Shown here one piece after another: positions 1 to 5,732 of a DNA stretch of 8,675 nt. Within the stretch, counting starts at the first letter, position 1. Every line of letters starts with the position of its first letter. This DNA comes from an uncultured Collinsella sp. (lineage in GTDB: Bacteria > Actinomycetota > Coriobacteriia > Coriobacteriales > Coriobacteriaceae): NCBI GenBank assembly GCA_900544425.1, contig UQUX01000074.1, positions 1 through 8,675 on the forward strand, written 5' to 3'. The position numbers and the translations under genes are program-made. Under the pieces are notes generated by a model. That model did not search any database, had not been told where the DNA came from, and saw only the letters and a program-made list of their open reading frames with translations.

Positions 1-1155
1 TTCTCCGGCCTGGTCTTCAAGATCATGACCGACCCGTTCGTCGGTAAGCTCACCTACGTCCGCGTTTACTCCGGTCGCGCCGAGTCCGGCTCCTACGTGG
101 TCAACGCTTCCAACGGTCAGCGCGAGCGTCTCGGCCGCATCCTCGAGATGAACGCCGCCGAGCGTATCGACCGTGACGACGCTGCCGCCGGCGACATCGT
201 CGCTTGCGTCGGCTTCAAGAACTCCACCACCGGTGACACCCTGTGCGCCGAGGGCAAGGAGATCGTCCTCGAGAAGATCGAGTTCGCTAAGCCCGTTATC
301 GACGTTGCCATCGAGCCCAAGACCAAGGCCGAGCAGGACAAGATGTCCCTGGCTCTGACCAAGCTCGCCGAGGAGGACCCGACCTTCCAGGTGTCCACCA
401 ACCACGAGACCGGCCAGACCATCATCGCCGGCATGGGCGAGCTGCACCTCGAGATCATCGTCGACCGTCTGCTCCGCGAGTTCAAGGTTGACGCTAACGT
501 TGGTAAGCCCCAGGTTGCCTACCGCGAGACCGCTGGTCACGACGTCGAGAAGGCTGAGGGCAAGTTCGTCCGTCAGTCCGGCGGTCGCGGTCAGTACGGC
601 CACGCCGTCATCAAGCTCGAGAAGATGGAGGAGGGCTTCGGCTACGAGTTCGTCAACGCTATCGTCGGCGGCGTCGTGCCCAAGGAGTACATCCCGTCCA
701 TCGACAAGGGCATACAGGAGGCCCTGAACACCGGTGTTATCGCCGGCTTCCCGGTCCTCGACGTTAAGGTCACCCTGTTCGACGGTTCTTACCACGAGGT
801 CGACTCCTCCGAGGCCGCCTTCAAGATCGCCGGTTCCATGGCTATCAAGGACGCCCTCAAGAAGTCCGATCCGCAGCTGCTCGAGCCGATCATGGCTGTA
901 GAGGTCGAGACCCCCGAGCAGTACATGGGCGACGTTATGGGCAACCTCTCCGGTCGCCGCGGCAAGATCGAGGGCATGGAGGATCGCAAGAACAGCAAGC
1001 TCATCCGTGCCAAGGTGCCGCTGGGCGAGATGTTCGGTTACGCTACCGACCTTCGCTCCCAGACCCAGGGCCGTGCATCCTACACGATGCAGTTCGACTC
1101 TTATGAGCCGGCGCCCAAGTCCATCGTGGACGAGGTCATGAGCAAGAACGCCTAA
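1..1155 (+). CDS. fusA: Elongation factor G, C-terminal part (5' end outside window)
   Basis: EF-G is the GTPase that drives tRNA and mRNA translocation on the ribosome and, with RRF, helps recycle ribosomes. The reading frame is open from base 1, so the GTPase domain lies off the left edge; 384 codons remain of the roughly 700 usual for the family. What is present starts at domain II (FKIMTDPFVGKLTYVRVYSG). Domain III follows, with GMGELHLEIIVDR near base 430, then domain IV with SGGRGQYGH near 580 and the tip motif GSYHEVDSS whose His codon is at 793-795. Domain V ends with MFGYATDLRSQTQGRASYT. The match to E. coli EF-G is close throughout. Codons are strongly biased (TCC, GGC/GGT, GCT, CGT/CGC), as expected for a very highly expressed gene, and unlike the GCG/TCG-richer fab genes. 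rpsJ follows after 60 bases, so fusA is probably the penultimate gene of a str-type operon. Confidence 0.97.
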   Translation, partial: FSGLVFKIMTDPFVGKLTYVRVYSGRAESGSYVVNASNGQRERLGRILEMNAAERIDRDDAAAGDIVACVGFKNSTTGDTLCAEGKEIVLEKIEFAKPVIDVAIEPKTKAEQDKMSLALTKLAEEDPTFQVSTNHETGQTIIAGMGELHLEIIVDRLLREFKVDANVGKPQVAYRETAGHDVEKAEGKFVRQSGGRGQYGHAVIKLEKMEEGFGYEFVNAIVGGVVPKEYIPSIDKGIQEALNTGVIAGFPVLDVKVTLFDGSYHEVDSSEAAFKIAGSMAIKDALKKSDPQLLEPIMAVEVETPEQYMGDVMGNLSGRRGKIEGMEDRKNSKLIRAKVPLGEMFGYATDLRSQTQGRASYTMQFDSYEPAPKSIVDEVMSKNA

Positions 1156-1180
1156 GTTCGAGCTCCCTGTTACGTAATCC

Positions 1181-1197
1181 GCGAGAACATCTCTCGC
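1181..1197 (+). other. Intercistronic hairpin upstream of rpsJ
   Basis: GCGAGA at 1181-1186 pairs perfectly with TCTCGC at 1192-1197 around the loop ACATC. The stem ends 7 bases before the GGAGG ribosome binding site of rpsJ. Only three T follow it, so it does not look like an intrinsic terminator. It could be an mRNA processing or stability element, or a site that tunes rpsJ translation. The pairing is seen in the sequence; any function is inference. Confidence 0.5.
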
Positions 1198-1215
1198 ACT
1201 CTTTGGAGGTTTAAG

Positions 1216-1524
1216 TTGGCTACCCAGAAGATCCGCATTCGCCTCAAGGGCTATGATCACGAGGTCGTCGATCAGTCCGCGAAGCTCATCGTTGAGACCG
1301 CTCAGAAGACCGGCGCTCGCGTTTCCGGTCCTGTCCCCCTGCCCACCGAGCGCAACCTGTACACGGTTATCCGCTCGCCGCACGTGAACAAGGACTCCCG
1401 TGAGCAGTTCGAGATGCGCACCCACAAGCGCCTCATCGACATCCTCGACCCCACCTCGGGCACCGTTGATTCGCTCATGCGTCTCGACCTTCCCGCTGGC
1501 GTCGACATCGACATCAAGCTCTAA
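1216..1524 (+). CDS. rpsJ: 30S ribosomal protein S10 (NusE)
   Basis: S10 is a protein of the 30S head. As NusE it also pairs with NusB in antitermination complexes and contacts NusG. The 102-residue product has the normal length and the family's signature stretches: IRIRLKGYDHEVVDQSA at the N-terminus, then GPVPLPT, SPHVNKDSREQFEMRTHKRL and the C-terminal DLPAGVDIDIKL. The start is TTG at 1216, preceded by GGAGG at 1205-1209 with 6 bases between; the second codon begins the usual ATQKIRIRLK, so no other start fits. fusA ends 60 bases upstream, so the two are probably co-transcribed. A strong terminator follows directly. In most bacteria tuf lies between fusA and rpsJ, or rpsJ heads the S10 operon with rplC next; neither is true here. 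Confidence 0.97.
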   Translation: MATQKIRIRLKGYDHEVVDQSAKLIVETAQKTGARVSGPVPLPTERNLYTVIRSPHVNKDSREQFEMRTHKRLIDILDPTSGTVDSLMRLDLPAGVDIDIKL

Positions 1525-1545
1525 GCGATATCGCTCATAGCTTAC

Positions 1546-1586
1546 AGAGCCCCGCTACCATTACGGTAGCGGGGCTCTTTTGTTTT
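1546..1586 (+). terminator. Rho-independent terminator of the fusA-rpsJ transcript
   Basis: A perfect 14-bp stem (AGAGCCCCGCTACC at 1546-1559 with its complement at 1565-1578) closes a 5-base loop ATTAC. It is followed by TTT, G and TTTT on the plus strand. It starts 21 bases after the rpsJ stop. On the minus strand no T-run follows the stem, so it should act mainly on rpsJ transcripts and not on birA read-through. Confidence 0.95.
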
Positions 1587-1639
1587 GAATGATGGTTTGG
1601 ACTGCCGGGTATTGCTGCCGAGTAGGTGGCTGCGGCGCC

Positions 1640-2416
1640 CTATTCGCTCAAGGGGCGCAGCGATGCCTCCTCAAAATGGAAGGATTGCACGCCGCTTTCC
1701 GCTTCGATACACGCGCGACCAAAGGCATCGACGGTTTTAAAGATGCCGCGTGCCAGCTCGTCACCGGCAGGGGAACGGGCGATAACGTGCTCCCCAATCC
1801 AATTGAGGTGAGCGACATATTCGCCGTGGACGGGCGCGAGTGGTCCGGCGTTATCTTCCATGGCGTTGAGACGCTCTGCCCACGCGTTCACAGCGTTTAC
1901 GACGGTGTGATAGACCTCCTTGAGTAACACATCGACGGCGGGAATGTTCTCGTTGAGATCCGAGAGACCGATTGCCGGCAGGCCGCCATCGGGAACCTCC
2001 GAGGGCACATAGTTCACATTGACGCCAATGCCGCAGACGGCGAAAGGTTTGCCGTCGTTATCGCGTGCGGCCTCAACCAGAATGCCGCCGAGCTTGCGCC
2101 CTCGCGCGACCAGATCGTTGGGCCATTTGAGGTCAATCTCGTTTGCAAGGCCCTGCATTTCGAGCGCCTCGAGCACCGCTAGGCCGCTGACGGCGGCAAG
2201 ACCAGAGTACTTTGCAGGATTAACGCATGGGCGCAGAACAATCGAAAGCAATAGGTTGCCGGCGGTTGAATCCCACTTGTGGCCGCGCCGGCCGCGTCCT
2301 GCTGTCTGAGCCCGGGCGGCAAGTCCTGTGCCGTGCGGCGCTCCCTGTTTTCCTGCTTCGAGCAGGTCATCGTTGGTCGATCCGGTTACGTCGACCACCG
2401 TTAAACGAGAATCCAT
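1640..2416 (-). CDS. birA: Biotin-protein ligase (biotin--[acetyl-CoA-carboxylase] ligase), HTH-less
   Basis: BirA makes biotinyl-5'-AMP from biotin and ATP and moves the biotin to the target lysine of biotin carboxyl carrier proteins. In this window the obvious substrate is AccB (7797-8273). The 258-residue protein starts directly in the catalytic domain: STN at residues 13-15, the nucleotide-binding loop GRGRRGHKW at 40-48, KWPND at 97-101, KLGGILVE at 108-115 (K108 matching the biotin-contacting lysine of E. coli BirA), and GIGVNVN at 129-135. A small SH3-like C-terminal domain follows. The N-terminal winged-helix repressor domain of E. coli BirA (about 320 residues) is absent, so this protein should not bind an operator itself. 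The ATG has AGGAGGT upstream (plus-strand 2427-2433) with a 10-base gap. It is divergent from fabH, and no clear terminator of its own is visible after its stop. Confidence 0.95.
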   Translation of the reverse strand: MDSRLTVVDVTGSTNDDLLEAGKQGAPHGTGLAARAQTAGRGRRGHKWDSTAGNLLLSIVLRPCVNPAKYSGLAAVSGLAVLEALEMQGLANEIDLKWPNDLVARGRKLGGILVEAARDNDGKPFAVCGIGVNVNYVPSEVPDGGLPAIGLSDLNENIPAVDVLLKEVYHTVVNAVNAWAERLNAMEDNAGPLAPVHGEYVAHLNWIGEHVIARSPAGDELARGIFKTVDAFGRACIEAESGVQSFHFEEASLRPLSE

Positions 2417-2495
2417 AACAGCTGCTACCTCCTAAGGTAATAAGGCAATCGCGTAATGGTGTCGAGAGATAGACACAATGTGAAGCCTTTGTCGC

Positions 2496-2524
2496 ATTTG
2501 AACAATTTAATGTTAACACGTCAA
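2496..2524 (-). promoter_or_regulatory. Possible birA promoter
   Basis: Read on the minus strand, TTGACG (plus 2519-2524) is followed after 17 bases by TCAAAT (plus 2496-2501), giving five and four matches to the sigma-70 consensus boxes. It would leave a birA leader of about 70 bases. The -35 box lies inside the upstream copy of the direct repeat, so a protein bound there would also affect birA. The assignment is by eye and tentative. Confidence 0.3.
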
Positions 2525-2528
2525 CAAC
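2510..2528. promoter_or_regulatory. Putative operator, copy 1 (19-bp repeat with inner palindrome)
   Basis: ATGTTAACACGTCAACAAC. The 16-base core at 2511-2526 is an imperfect palindrome, TGTTNACNNGTNAACA, with six of eight pairs complementary. It is the better palindrome of the two copies and overlaps the possible -35 box of birA. Its form suggests a dimeric repressor site. The protein is unknown, and no regulator gene is present in the window. Confidence 0.55.
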
Positions 2529-2557
2529 GACTGAAATGCGTTATCCTCTCTTGGTCG

Positions 2558-2576
2558 ATGTAAACACGTCAACAAC
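2558..2576. promoter_or_regulatory. Putative operator, copy 2 (19-bp repeat with inner palindrome)
   Basis: ATGTAAACACGTCAACAAC, differing from copy 1 at one base (T to A at 2562). Centre-to-centre distance to copy 1 is 48 bp. The change costs one palindrome pair, leaving five of eight. It ends two bases before the AAAGGAGG ribosome binding site of fabH, so it could act as a road-block operator, or as RNA if transcription starts upstream. Confidence 0.55.
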
Positions 2577-2592
2577 TCAAAGGAGGTTAGTG

Positions 2593-3552
2593 ATGGGTTT
2601 CACGATTCTTGGAACAGGCTCGGCGCTTCCTAAGCGCAGTGTTTCCAATGACGAGCTGTCTGAGTTCCTCGATACCTCGGATGAGTGGATTTTTACCCGC
2701 ACAGGTATCAAGAGCCGCCACGTCTGCTCCACCGAGTCACTTGACGACCTTGCCGTAGCGGCGAGCGAGCGGGCACTCCAGGTGTCCGGAATCGACGCGA
2801 GCCAGCTGGATCTGATCGTCTGCTCGACGACAACGGGTGACCATCTCGTTCCCGCCGAGGCATGTGCCGTTGCCGAGCGTCTGGGCGCGACGTGCCCTGC
2901 CTTCGATGTCTCGGCGGCCTGCGCCGGCTTCGTATTTGCGCTCGATGTCGCCGAGGGCTATATCGCCCGAGGACGAGCCAAGCATGTGCTTGTCGTTGCT
3001 GCCGAGCAGATGACGCGCGCGCTTGACTGGACAGATCGCGCCACGTGCGTGCTCTTTGGTGACGGCGCGGGTGCTGCAGTGATAGAAGCTGGGGGAGACA
3101 GCCCCCTTGCCGTCGAGCTTTCGACGGCGCCCGACGTCGAGACGTTGCGCGTTCCCGGTCTGATCGGCACCTCGCCGTTTAAGGACTCCGCAGATAGTGA
3201 GAGCGTGCTGTCCATGAAAGGCCGCCGCGTGTTCAAGTTCGGCGTCAGCGCCATCTGCGACACGGTCCATAAGCTTGCGATCGATGCGGGCATTTCGGTC
3301 GAAGACATCGATCATTTTGTATTCCATCAGGCTAACGAACGAATCCTGAGTCAGGCGGTCAAGCGCCTCGGCGTGCCAGACGAGCGCGTGGTTCGAACGC
3401 TGCGCGAGACCGGCAACATTTCGAGCGCCTGCATTCCCTTTGCGCTTGACCGGCTGGCACGTACCGACGCACTGACTGCGGGCGACACCATCGCCCTCGT
3501 TGGATTTGGCGCCGGTTTGGATATAGGTGGCTATTTACTTCGCTGGAAGTAG
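2593..3552 (+). CDS. fabH: 3-oxoacyl-ACP synthase III (KAS III)
   Basis: FabH starts fatty acid synthesis by condensing an acyl-CoA primer, typically acetyl-CoA, with malonyl-ACP to give a 3-oxoacyl-ACP. The 319-residue product has normal length. The catalytic triad is visible: Cys110 in SAACAGF, His245 in FHQANERIL, and Asn275 in GNISSACIP. Conserved W32, R36 and R149 match CoA-binding residues of E. coli FabH, and GFGAG near 304-308 is the C-terminal glycine loop. I chose the ATG at 2593 because AAAGGAGG lies 6 bases before it and MGFTILGTGSALP is the normal N-terminus. An in-frame ATG at 2536 would add 19 unrelated residues, lacks a ribosome binding site, and would make operator copy 2 coding. 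It is the first gene of the fab cluster. Primer preference (straight or branched) cannot be read from the sequence alone. Confidence 0.96.
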   Translation: MGFTILGTGSALPKRSVSNDELSEFLDTSDEWIFTRTGIKSRHVCSTESLDDLAVAASERALQVSGIDASQLDLIVCSTTTGDHLVPAEACAVAERLGATCPAFDVSAACAGFVFALDVAEGYIARGRAKHVLVVAAEQMTRALDWTDRATCVLFGDGAGAAVIEAGGDSPLAVELSTAPDVETLRVPGLIGTSPFKDSADSESVLSMKGRRVFKFGVSAICDTVHKLAIDAGISVEDIDHFVFHQANERILSQAVKRLGVPDERVVRTLRETGNISSACIPFALDRLARTDALTAGDTIALVGFGAGLDIGGYLLRWK

Positions 3553-3604
3553 TCGCACATAGGAAATAAAAACGCCCCTAGGGCACAAACAAAGGAGAAC
3601 TACC

Positions 3605-3841
3605 ATGGCAGATCAGAAGACCTTCGAGCGCGTTTGCGACGTTATCCGCGAGACCGCTGGCCTTGACGACGTCGAGATGAAGCCCGAGTCCACGCTCGAG
3701 GAGATTGGCCTCGACAGCCTGGGCACCGTCGAGATCCTCGTCGCCGTCGAGGACGAGTTTGGCATTGAGCTCGATACCGAGGAGAACCCCAAGACGGTCG
3801 GCGAGTTCGCCGATACGGTCGAGGCGGCATTGGAGAAGTAG
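3605..3841 (+). CDS. acpP: Acyl carrier protein
   Basis: AcpP is the small acidic protein that carries the growing acyl chain on a 4'-phosphopantetheine arm and hands it to each Fab enzyme in the cytosol. The 78-residue length is typical. The arm attaches to Ser38 in the motif LDSLGTVE. The usual motif is DSLD; here Gly40 replaces the aspartate at the start of helix II. Helix II (TVEILVAVEDEFGIEL) is otherwise standard. AAAGGAG at 3591-3597 sits 7 bases before the ATG. The gap from fabH is 52 bases, the longest inside the cluster, and fabK begins 2 bases after the stop. Codon use is biased (GTT, ATC, CGC, GAG), in keeping with an abundant protein. Confidence 0.96.
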   Translation: MADQKTFERVCDVIRETAGLDDVEMKPESTLEEIGLDSLGTVEILVAVEDEFGIELDTEENPKTVGEFADTVEAALEK

Positions 3842-3843
3842 AG

Positions 3844-4788
3844 ATGCTCAAGACTCCTCTCTGCGAGCTGCTCGGCATCGAAAAGCCCGTGTTCCAGGGC
3901 GGCATGGCCTGGATTGCCGATGCCTCGCTGGCATCGGCCGTGTCCGAGGCCGGCGGGTTGGGAATCATCGCGGCCATGAATGCCGACTCCAACTGGCTGC
4001 GCGATCAGATTCACGAGCTGCGCACCAAGACGGATAAGCCCTTTGGTGTGAACGTCATGCTTATGAGCCCGTTTGCCGACCAGGTCGCGCAGGTTGTGAT
4101 TGACGAGCAGGTGCCGGTCGTCGTGACGGGTGCCGGCAATCCCACCAAGTACATGAAGGCTTGGAACGACGCCGGCATCAAGGTCATCCCGGTCGTTGCC
4201 TCGGTGGCGCTGGCGCGTCTCGTGGCGCGTCGTGGGGCCACCGCCGTGGTTGCCGAAGGCACCGAATCGGGTGGACATATTGGCGAGACATCGACGATGG
4301 CGCTCGTTCCGCAGGTTGTCGACGCGGTCGATGTCCCCGTTGTGGCAGCTGGCGGTATCGCCGATGGTCGCGGCGTGGCAGCGGCCTTTATGCTTGGCGC
4401 CGCTGGCGTCCAGGTGGGAACACGCTTTCTGGTCGCAAACGAGTGCACCGTATCCGAACAGTACAAAGAGCTGGTGCTCAAGGCAGGAGACACCTCGACG
4501 CGCGCGACTGGCCGTTCGACGGGGCATCCGGTGCGTGCGCTTAAGAGCCCCTTCACCAACGCGTATGCCAAGAACGAGGCGGCGGGCGCAAGCCCCGAGG
4601 AGCTCGGGGCCATGGGCACGGGCGCGCTTCGTAAAGCCGCAAAGGACGGTAATTACGAAGAGGGCTCGTTTTTGTGCGGACAGGTTGCCGGTATGGTCAA
4701 CGAACGCCAAAGCGCACGTGAAATCGTTGACGACCTGGTCGATGGTGCCGAGCGCGTTCTGAAGGGTGCGTCCACATGGGTAGCGTAG
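3844..4788 (+). CDS. fabK: Enoyl-ACP reductase II, FMN-dependent
   Basis: FabK carries out the last step of each elongation cycle, reducing trans-2-enoyl-ACP to acyl-ACP with NAD(P)H through bound FMN. It is a TIM-barrel flavoprotein of the nitronate monooxygenase-like superfamily, unrelated to FabI. The 314-residue sequence matches S. pneumoniae FabK from end to end: FQGGMAWIAD at 17-26, GGLGII at 37-42, KPFGVNVMLMSPF at 65-77, TGAGNPTKYM at 95-104, GGHIG at 143-147 with His145 at the catalytic-histidine position, AAGGIADG at 168-175 and the phosphate-binding VGTRF at 191-195. This strong match argues against a nitronate monooxygenase. The ATG is 2 bases after acpP, with GGAG at 3832-3835 inside the acpP end, so translation is probably coupled. 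FabK enzymes are known to be insensitive to triclosan. Confidence 0.95.
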   Translation: MLKTPLCELLGIEKPVFQGGMAWIADASLASAVSEAGGLGIIAAMNADSNWLRDQIHELRTKTDKPFGVNVMLMSPFADQVAQVVIDEQVPVVVTGAGNPTKYMKAWNDAGIKVIPVVASVALARLVARRGATAVVAEGTESGGHIGETSTMALVPQVVDAVDVPVVAAGGIADGRGVAAAFMLGAAGVQVGTRFLVANECTVSEQYKELVLKAGDTSTRATGRSTGHPVRALKSPFTNAYAKNEAAGASPEELGAMGTGALRKAAKDGNYEEGSFLCGQVAGMVNERQSAREIVDDLVDGAERVLKGASTWVA

Positions 4789-5702
4789 CGTTTTTGTTCG
4801 CCGGCCAGGGTGCCCAACACCCCGCGATGGGCGTCGACCTGATCGAGGCATCGCCGGCGGCTGCCGAGGTGTTCGCCATTGCCGACGAGGTGCGTCCGGG
4901 AACCAGCGAGCAGTGCCGGAACGCCTCCAAGGAGGAGCTCTCGCAGACCGAGAACACGCAGCCGTGCGTGTTCGTTCATGACCTGGCAGCGGCTGTCGCC
5001 CTGCGTGAGCGCGGCGTGGCGCCTGCCGCCTGTGCGGGATTTTCGCTGGGCGAGGTCGCCGCGCTCACCTTTGCGGGGGCATTCGATACGCGAGCGGGTT
5101 TTGAGCTCGTGTGTGAGCGCGCGGCATTGATGGCCGCGGCTGCCGAGCGCCATCCGGGCGGCATGCGCGCCGTCATCAAGCTCGATGCGGCGCAAGTCGA
5201 GGACCTGGCAAAACAGGCCGGCGAGGACTGCTGGCCGGTCAACTACAACAGCCCACAGCAGACGGTTGTGGCCGGAGCGCCCGATGAGTTGCAGACCATC
5301 GACGTCCTGGTAAAAGAGGCTGGCGGCCGCGCCATGAAGGTCGCGGTGTCGGGTGCATTCCATAGCCCCTATATGGCCGAGGCGACTGAGGGGCTGGCAA
5401 CGTATATCCAAGCCGGCCACGCGCCGTCTCCGCTGCTGATTCCGGTCATGGCAAACATGACGGCGGCGCCCTATCCGGCGGACCCGCGAGCAGTATCGGA
5501 CGTGCTGGCCAACCAGGTGAGCCATGCCGTGCGCTGGGTCGACACGCTGCACACTCTGCAGGATCAGGGCATCGACACGTTTATTGAGGTCGGCCCTGGC
5601 AAAACGCTGTCGGGCCTGGTCAAGCGTACGCTGAGCGACGTTCACGTGTATTCGTGCGAAACGGCCGAACAGGTCGCAGCTATTGCCGACGAGCTCGCAT
5701 AG
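4776..5702 (+). CDS. fabD: Malonyl-CoA:ACP transacylase
   Basis: FabD moves the malonyl group from CoA to AcpP, supplying the two-carbon extender for FabH and FabF. The 308-residue protein has normal length. It opens with FLFAGQGAQ (residues 6-14, Gln11 in the oxyanion region). The nucleophile is Ser90 in GFSLGE, the conserved arginine is Arg115 in VCERAALM, and the catalytic His196 is in GAFHSPYM; NYNSPQQTVVAG at 157-168 and EVGPGKTLSGL at 271-281 complete the family pattern. The base before the nucleophile is Phe, where E. coli and Bacillus have His (GHSLG). The ATG lies inside the fabK end (13-base overlap), with AAGGG at 4762-4766, so the two genes are probably translationally coupled. 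Confidence 0.96.
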   Translation: MGSVAFLFAGQGAQHPAMGVDLIEASPAAAEVFAIADEVRPGTSEQCRNASKEELSQTENTQPCVFVHDLAAAVALRERGVAPAACAGFSLGEVAALTFAGAFDTRAGFELVCERAALMAAAAERHPGGMRAVIKLDAAQVEDLAKQAGEDCWPVNYNSPQQTVVAGAPDELQTIDVLVKEAGGRAMKVAVSGAFHSPYMAEATEGLATYIQAGHAPSPLLIPVMANMTAAPYPADPRAVSDVLANQVSHAVRWVDTLHTLQDQGIDTFIEVGPGKTLSGLVKRTLSDVHVYSCETAEQVAAIADELA

Positions 5703-5713
5703 CCCACAGGGCT
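5701..5713 (+). other. Small hairpin at the fabD-fabG junction
   Basis: AGCCC and GGGCT pair around the loop ACA, overlapping the fabD stop codon. There is no T-run, so it is not a terminator. It may affect mRNA decay or fabG initiation, or be chance in GC-rich DNA. Confidence 0.35.
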
Positions 5714-5732
5714 GTAACCCGAAAGGAACGAC

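Larger units (their letters stand above)
2417..2592. promoter_or_regulatory. Divergent birA/fabH control region
   Basis: These 176 bases separate the two divergent starts and must hold promoters for birA and the fab operon. The stretch is much more AT-rich than its surroundings between about 2496 and 2576. It contains two 19-bp direct repeats (listed separately), GTGTC-N8-GACAC at 2459-2476, and on the plus strand TTTAAT at 2506-2511, which matches a -10 box at five of six bases but lacks a good -35 partner. I cannot name the fabH start site with confidence. Confidence 0.75.

Noticed and set aside
1525..1534. Perfect 10-base palindrome GCGATATCGC just after the rpsJ stop
   Set aside because: It is single and short, has no loop for a stable hairpin, and lies directly before an obvious terminator; chance is enough to explain it.
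1589..1927. Plus-strand 112-codon open frame opposite the birA end
   Set aside because: It lies almost wholly within birA, resembles no family I know, and follows the terminator without a visible promoter or good ribosome binding site.
2459..2476. GTGTC-N8-GACAC inverted repeat in the birA leader
   Set aside because: Five base pairs with an 8-base gap is too weak to call an operator or riboswitch without conservation data. I also saw no structure resembling a known biotin or lipid riboswitch.
2498..2546. A sigma-70 promoter for fabH on the plus strand
   Set aside because: TTTAAT at 2506-2511 is a fair -10 box, but no upstream -35 fits at 16-18 bases; TTGAAC at 2498-2503 and TTAACA at 2513-2518 have no good -10 at proper spacing.
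3613..5645. Minus-strand open frames of 412 and 330 codons opposite acpP, fabK and fabD
   Set aside because: These are shadows of well supported genes; they overlap each other, have low-complexity composition and no family motifs.
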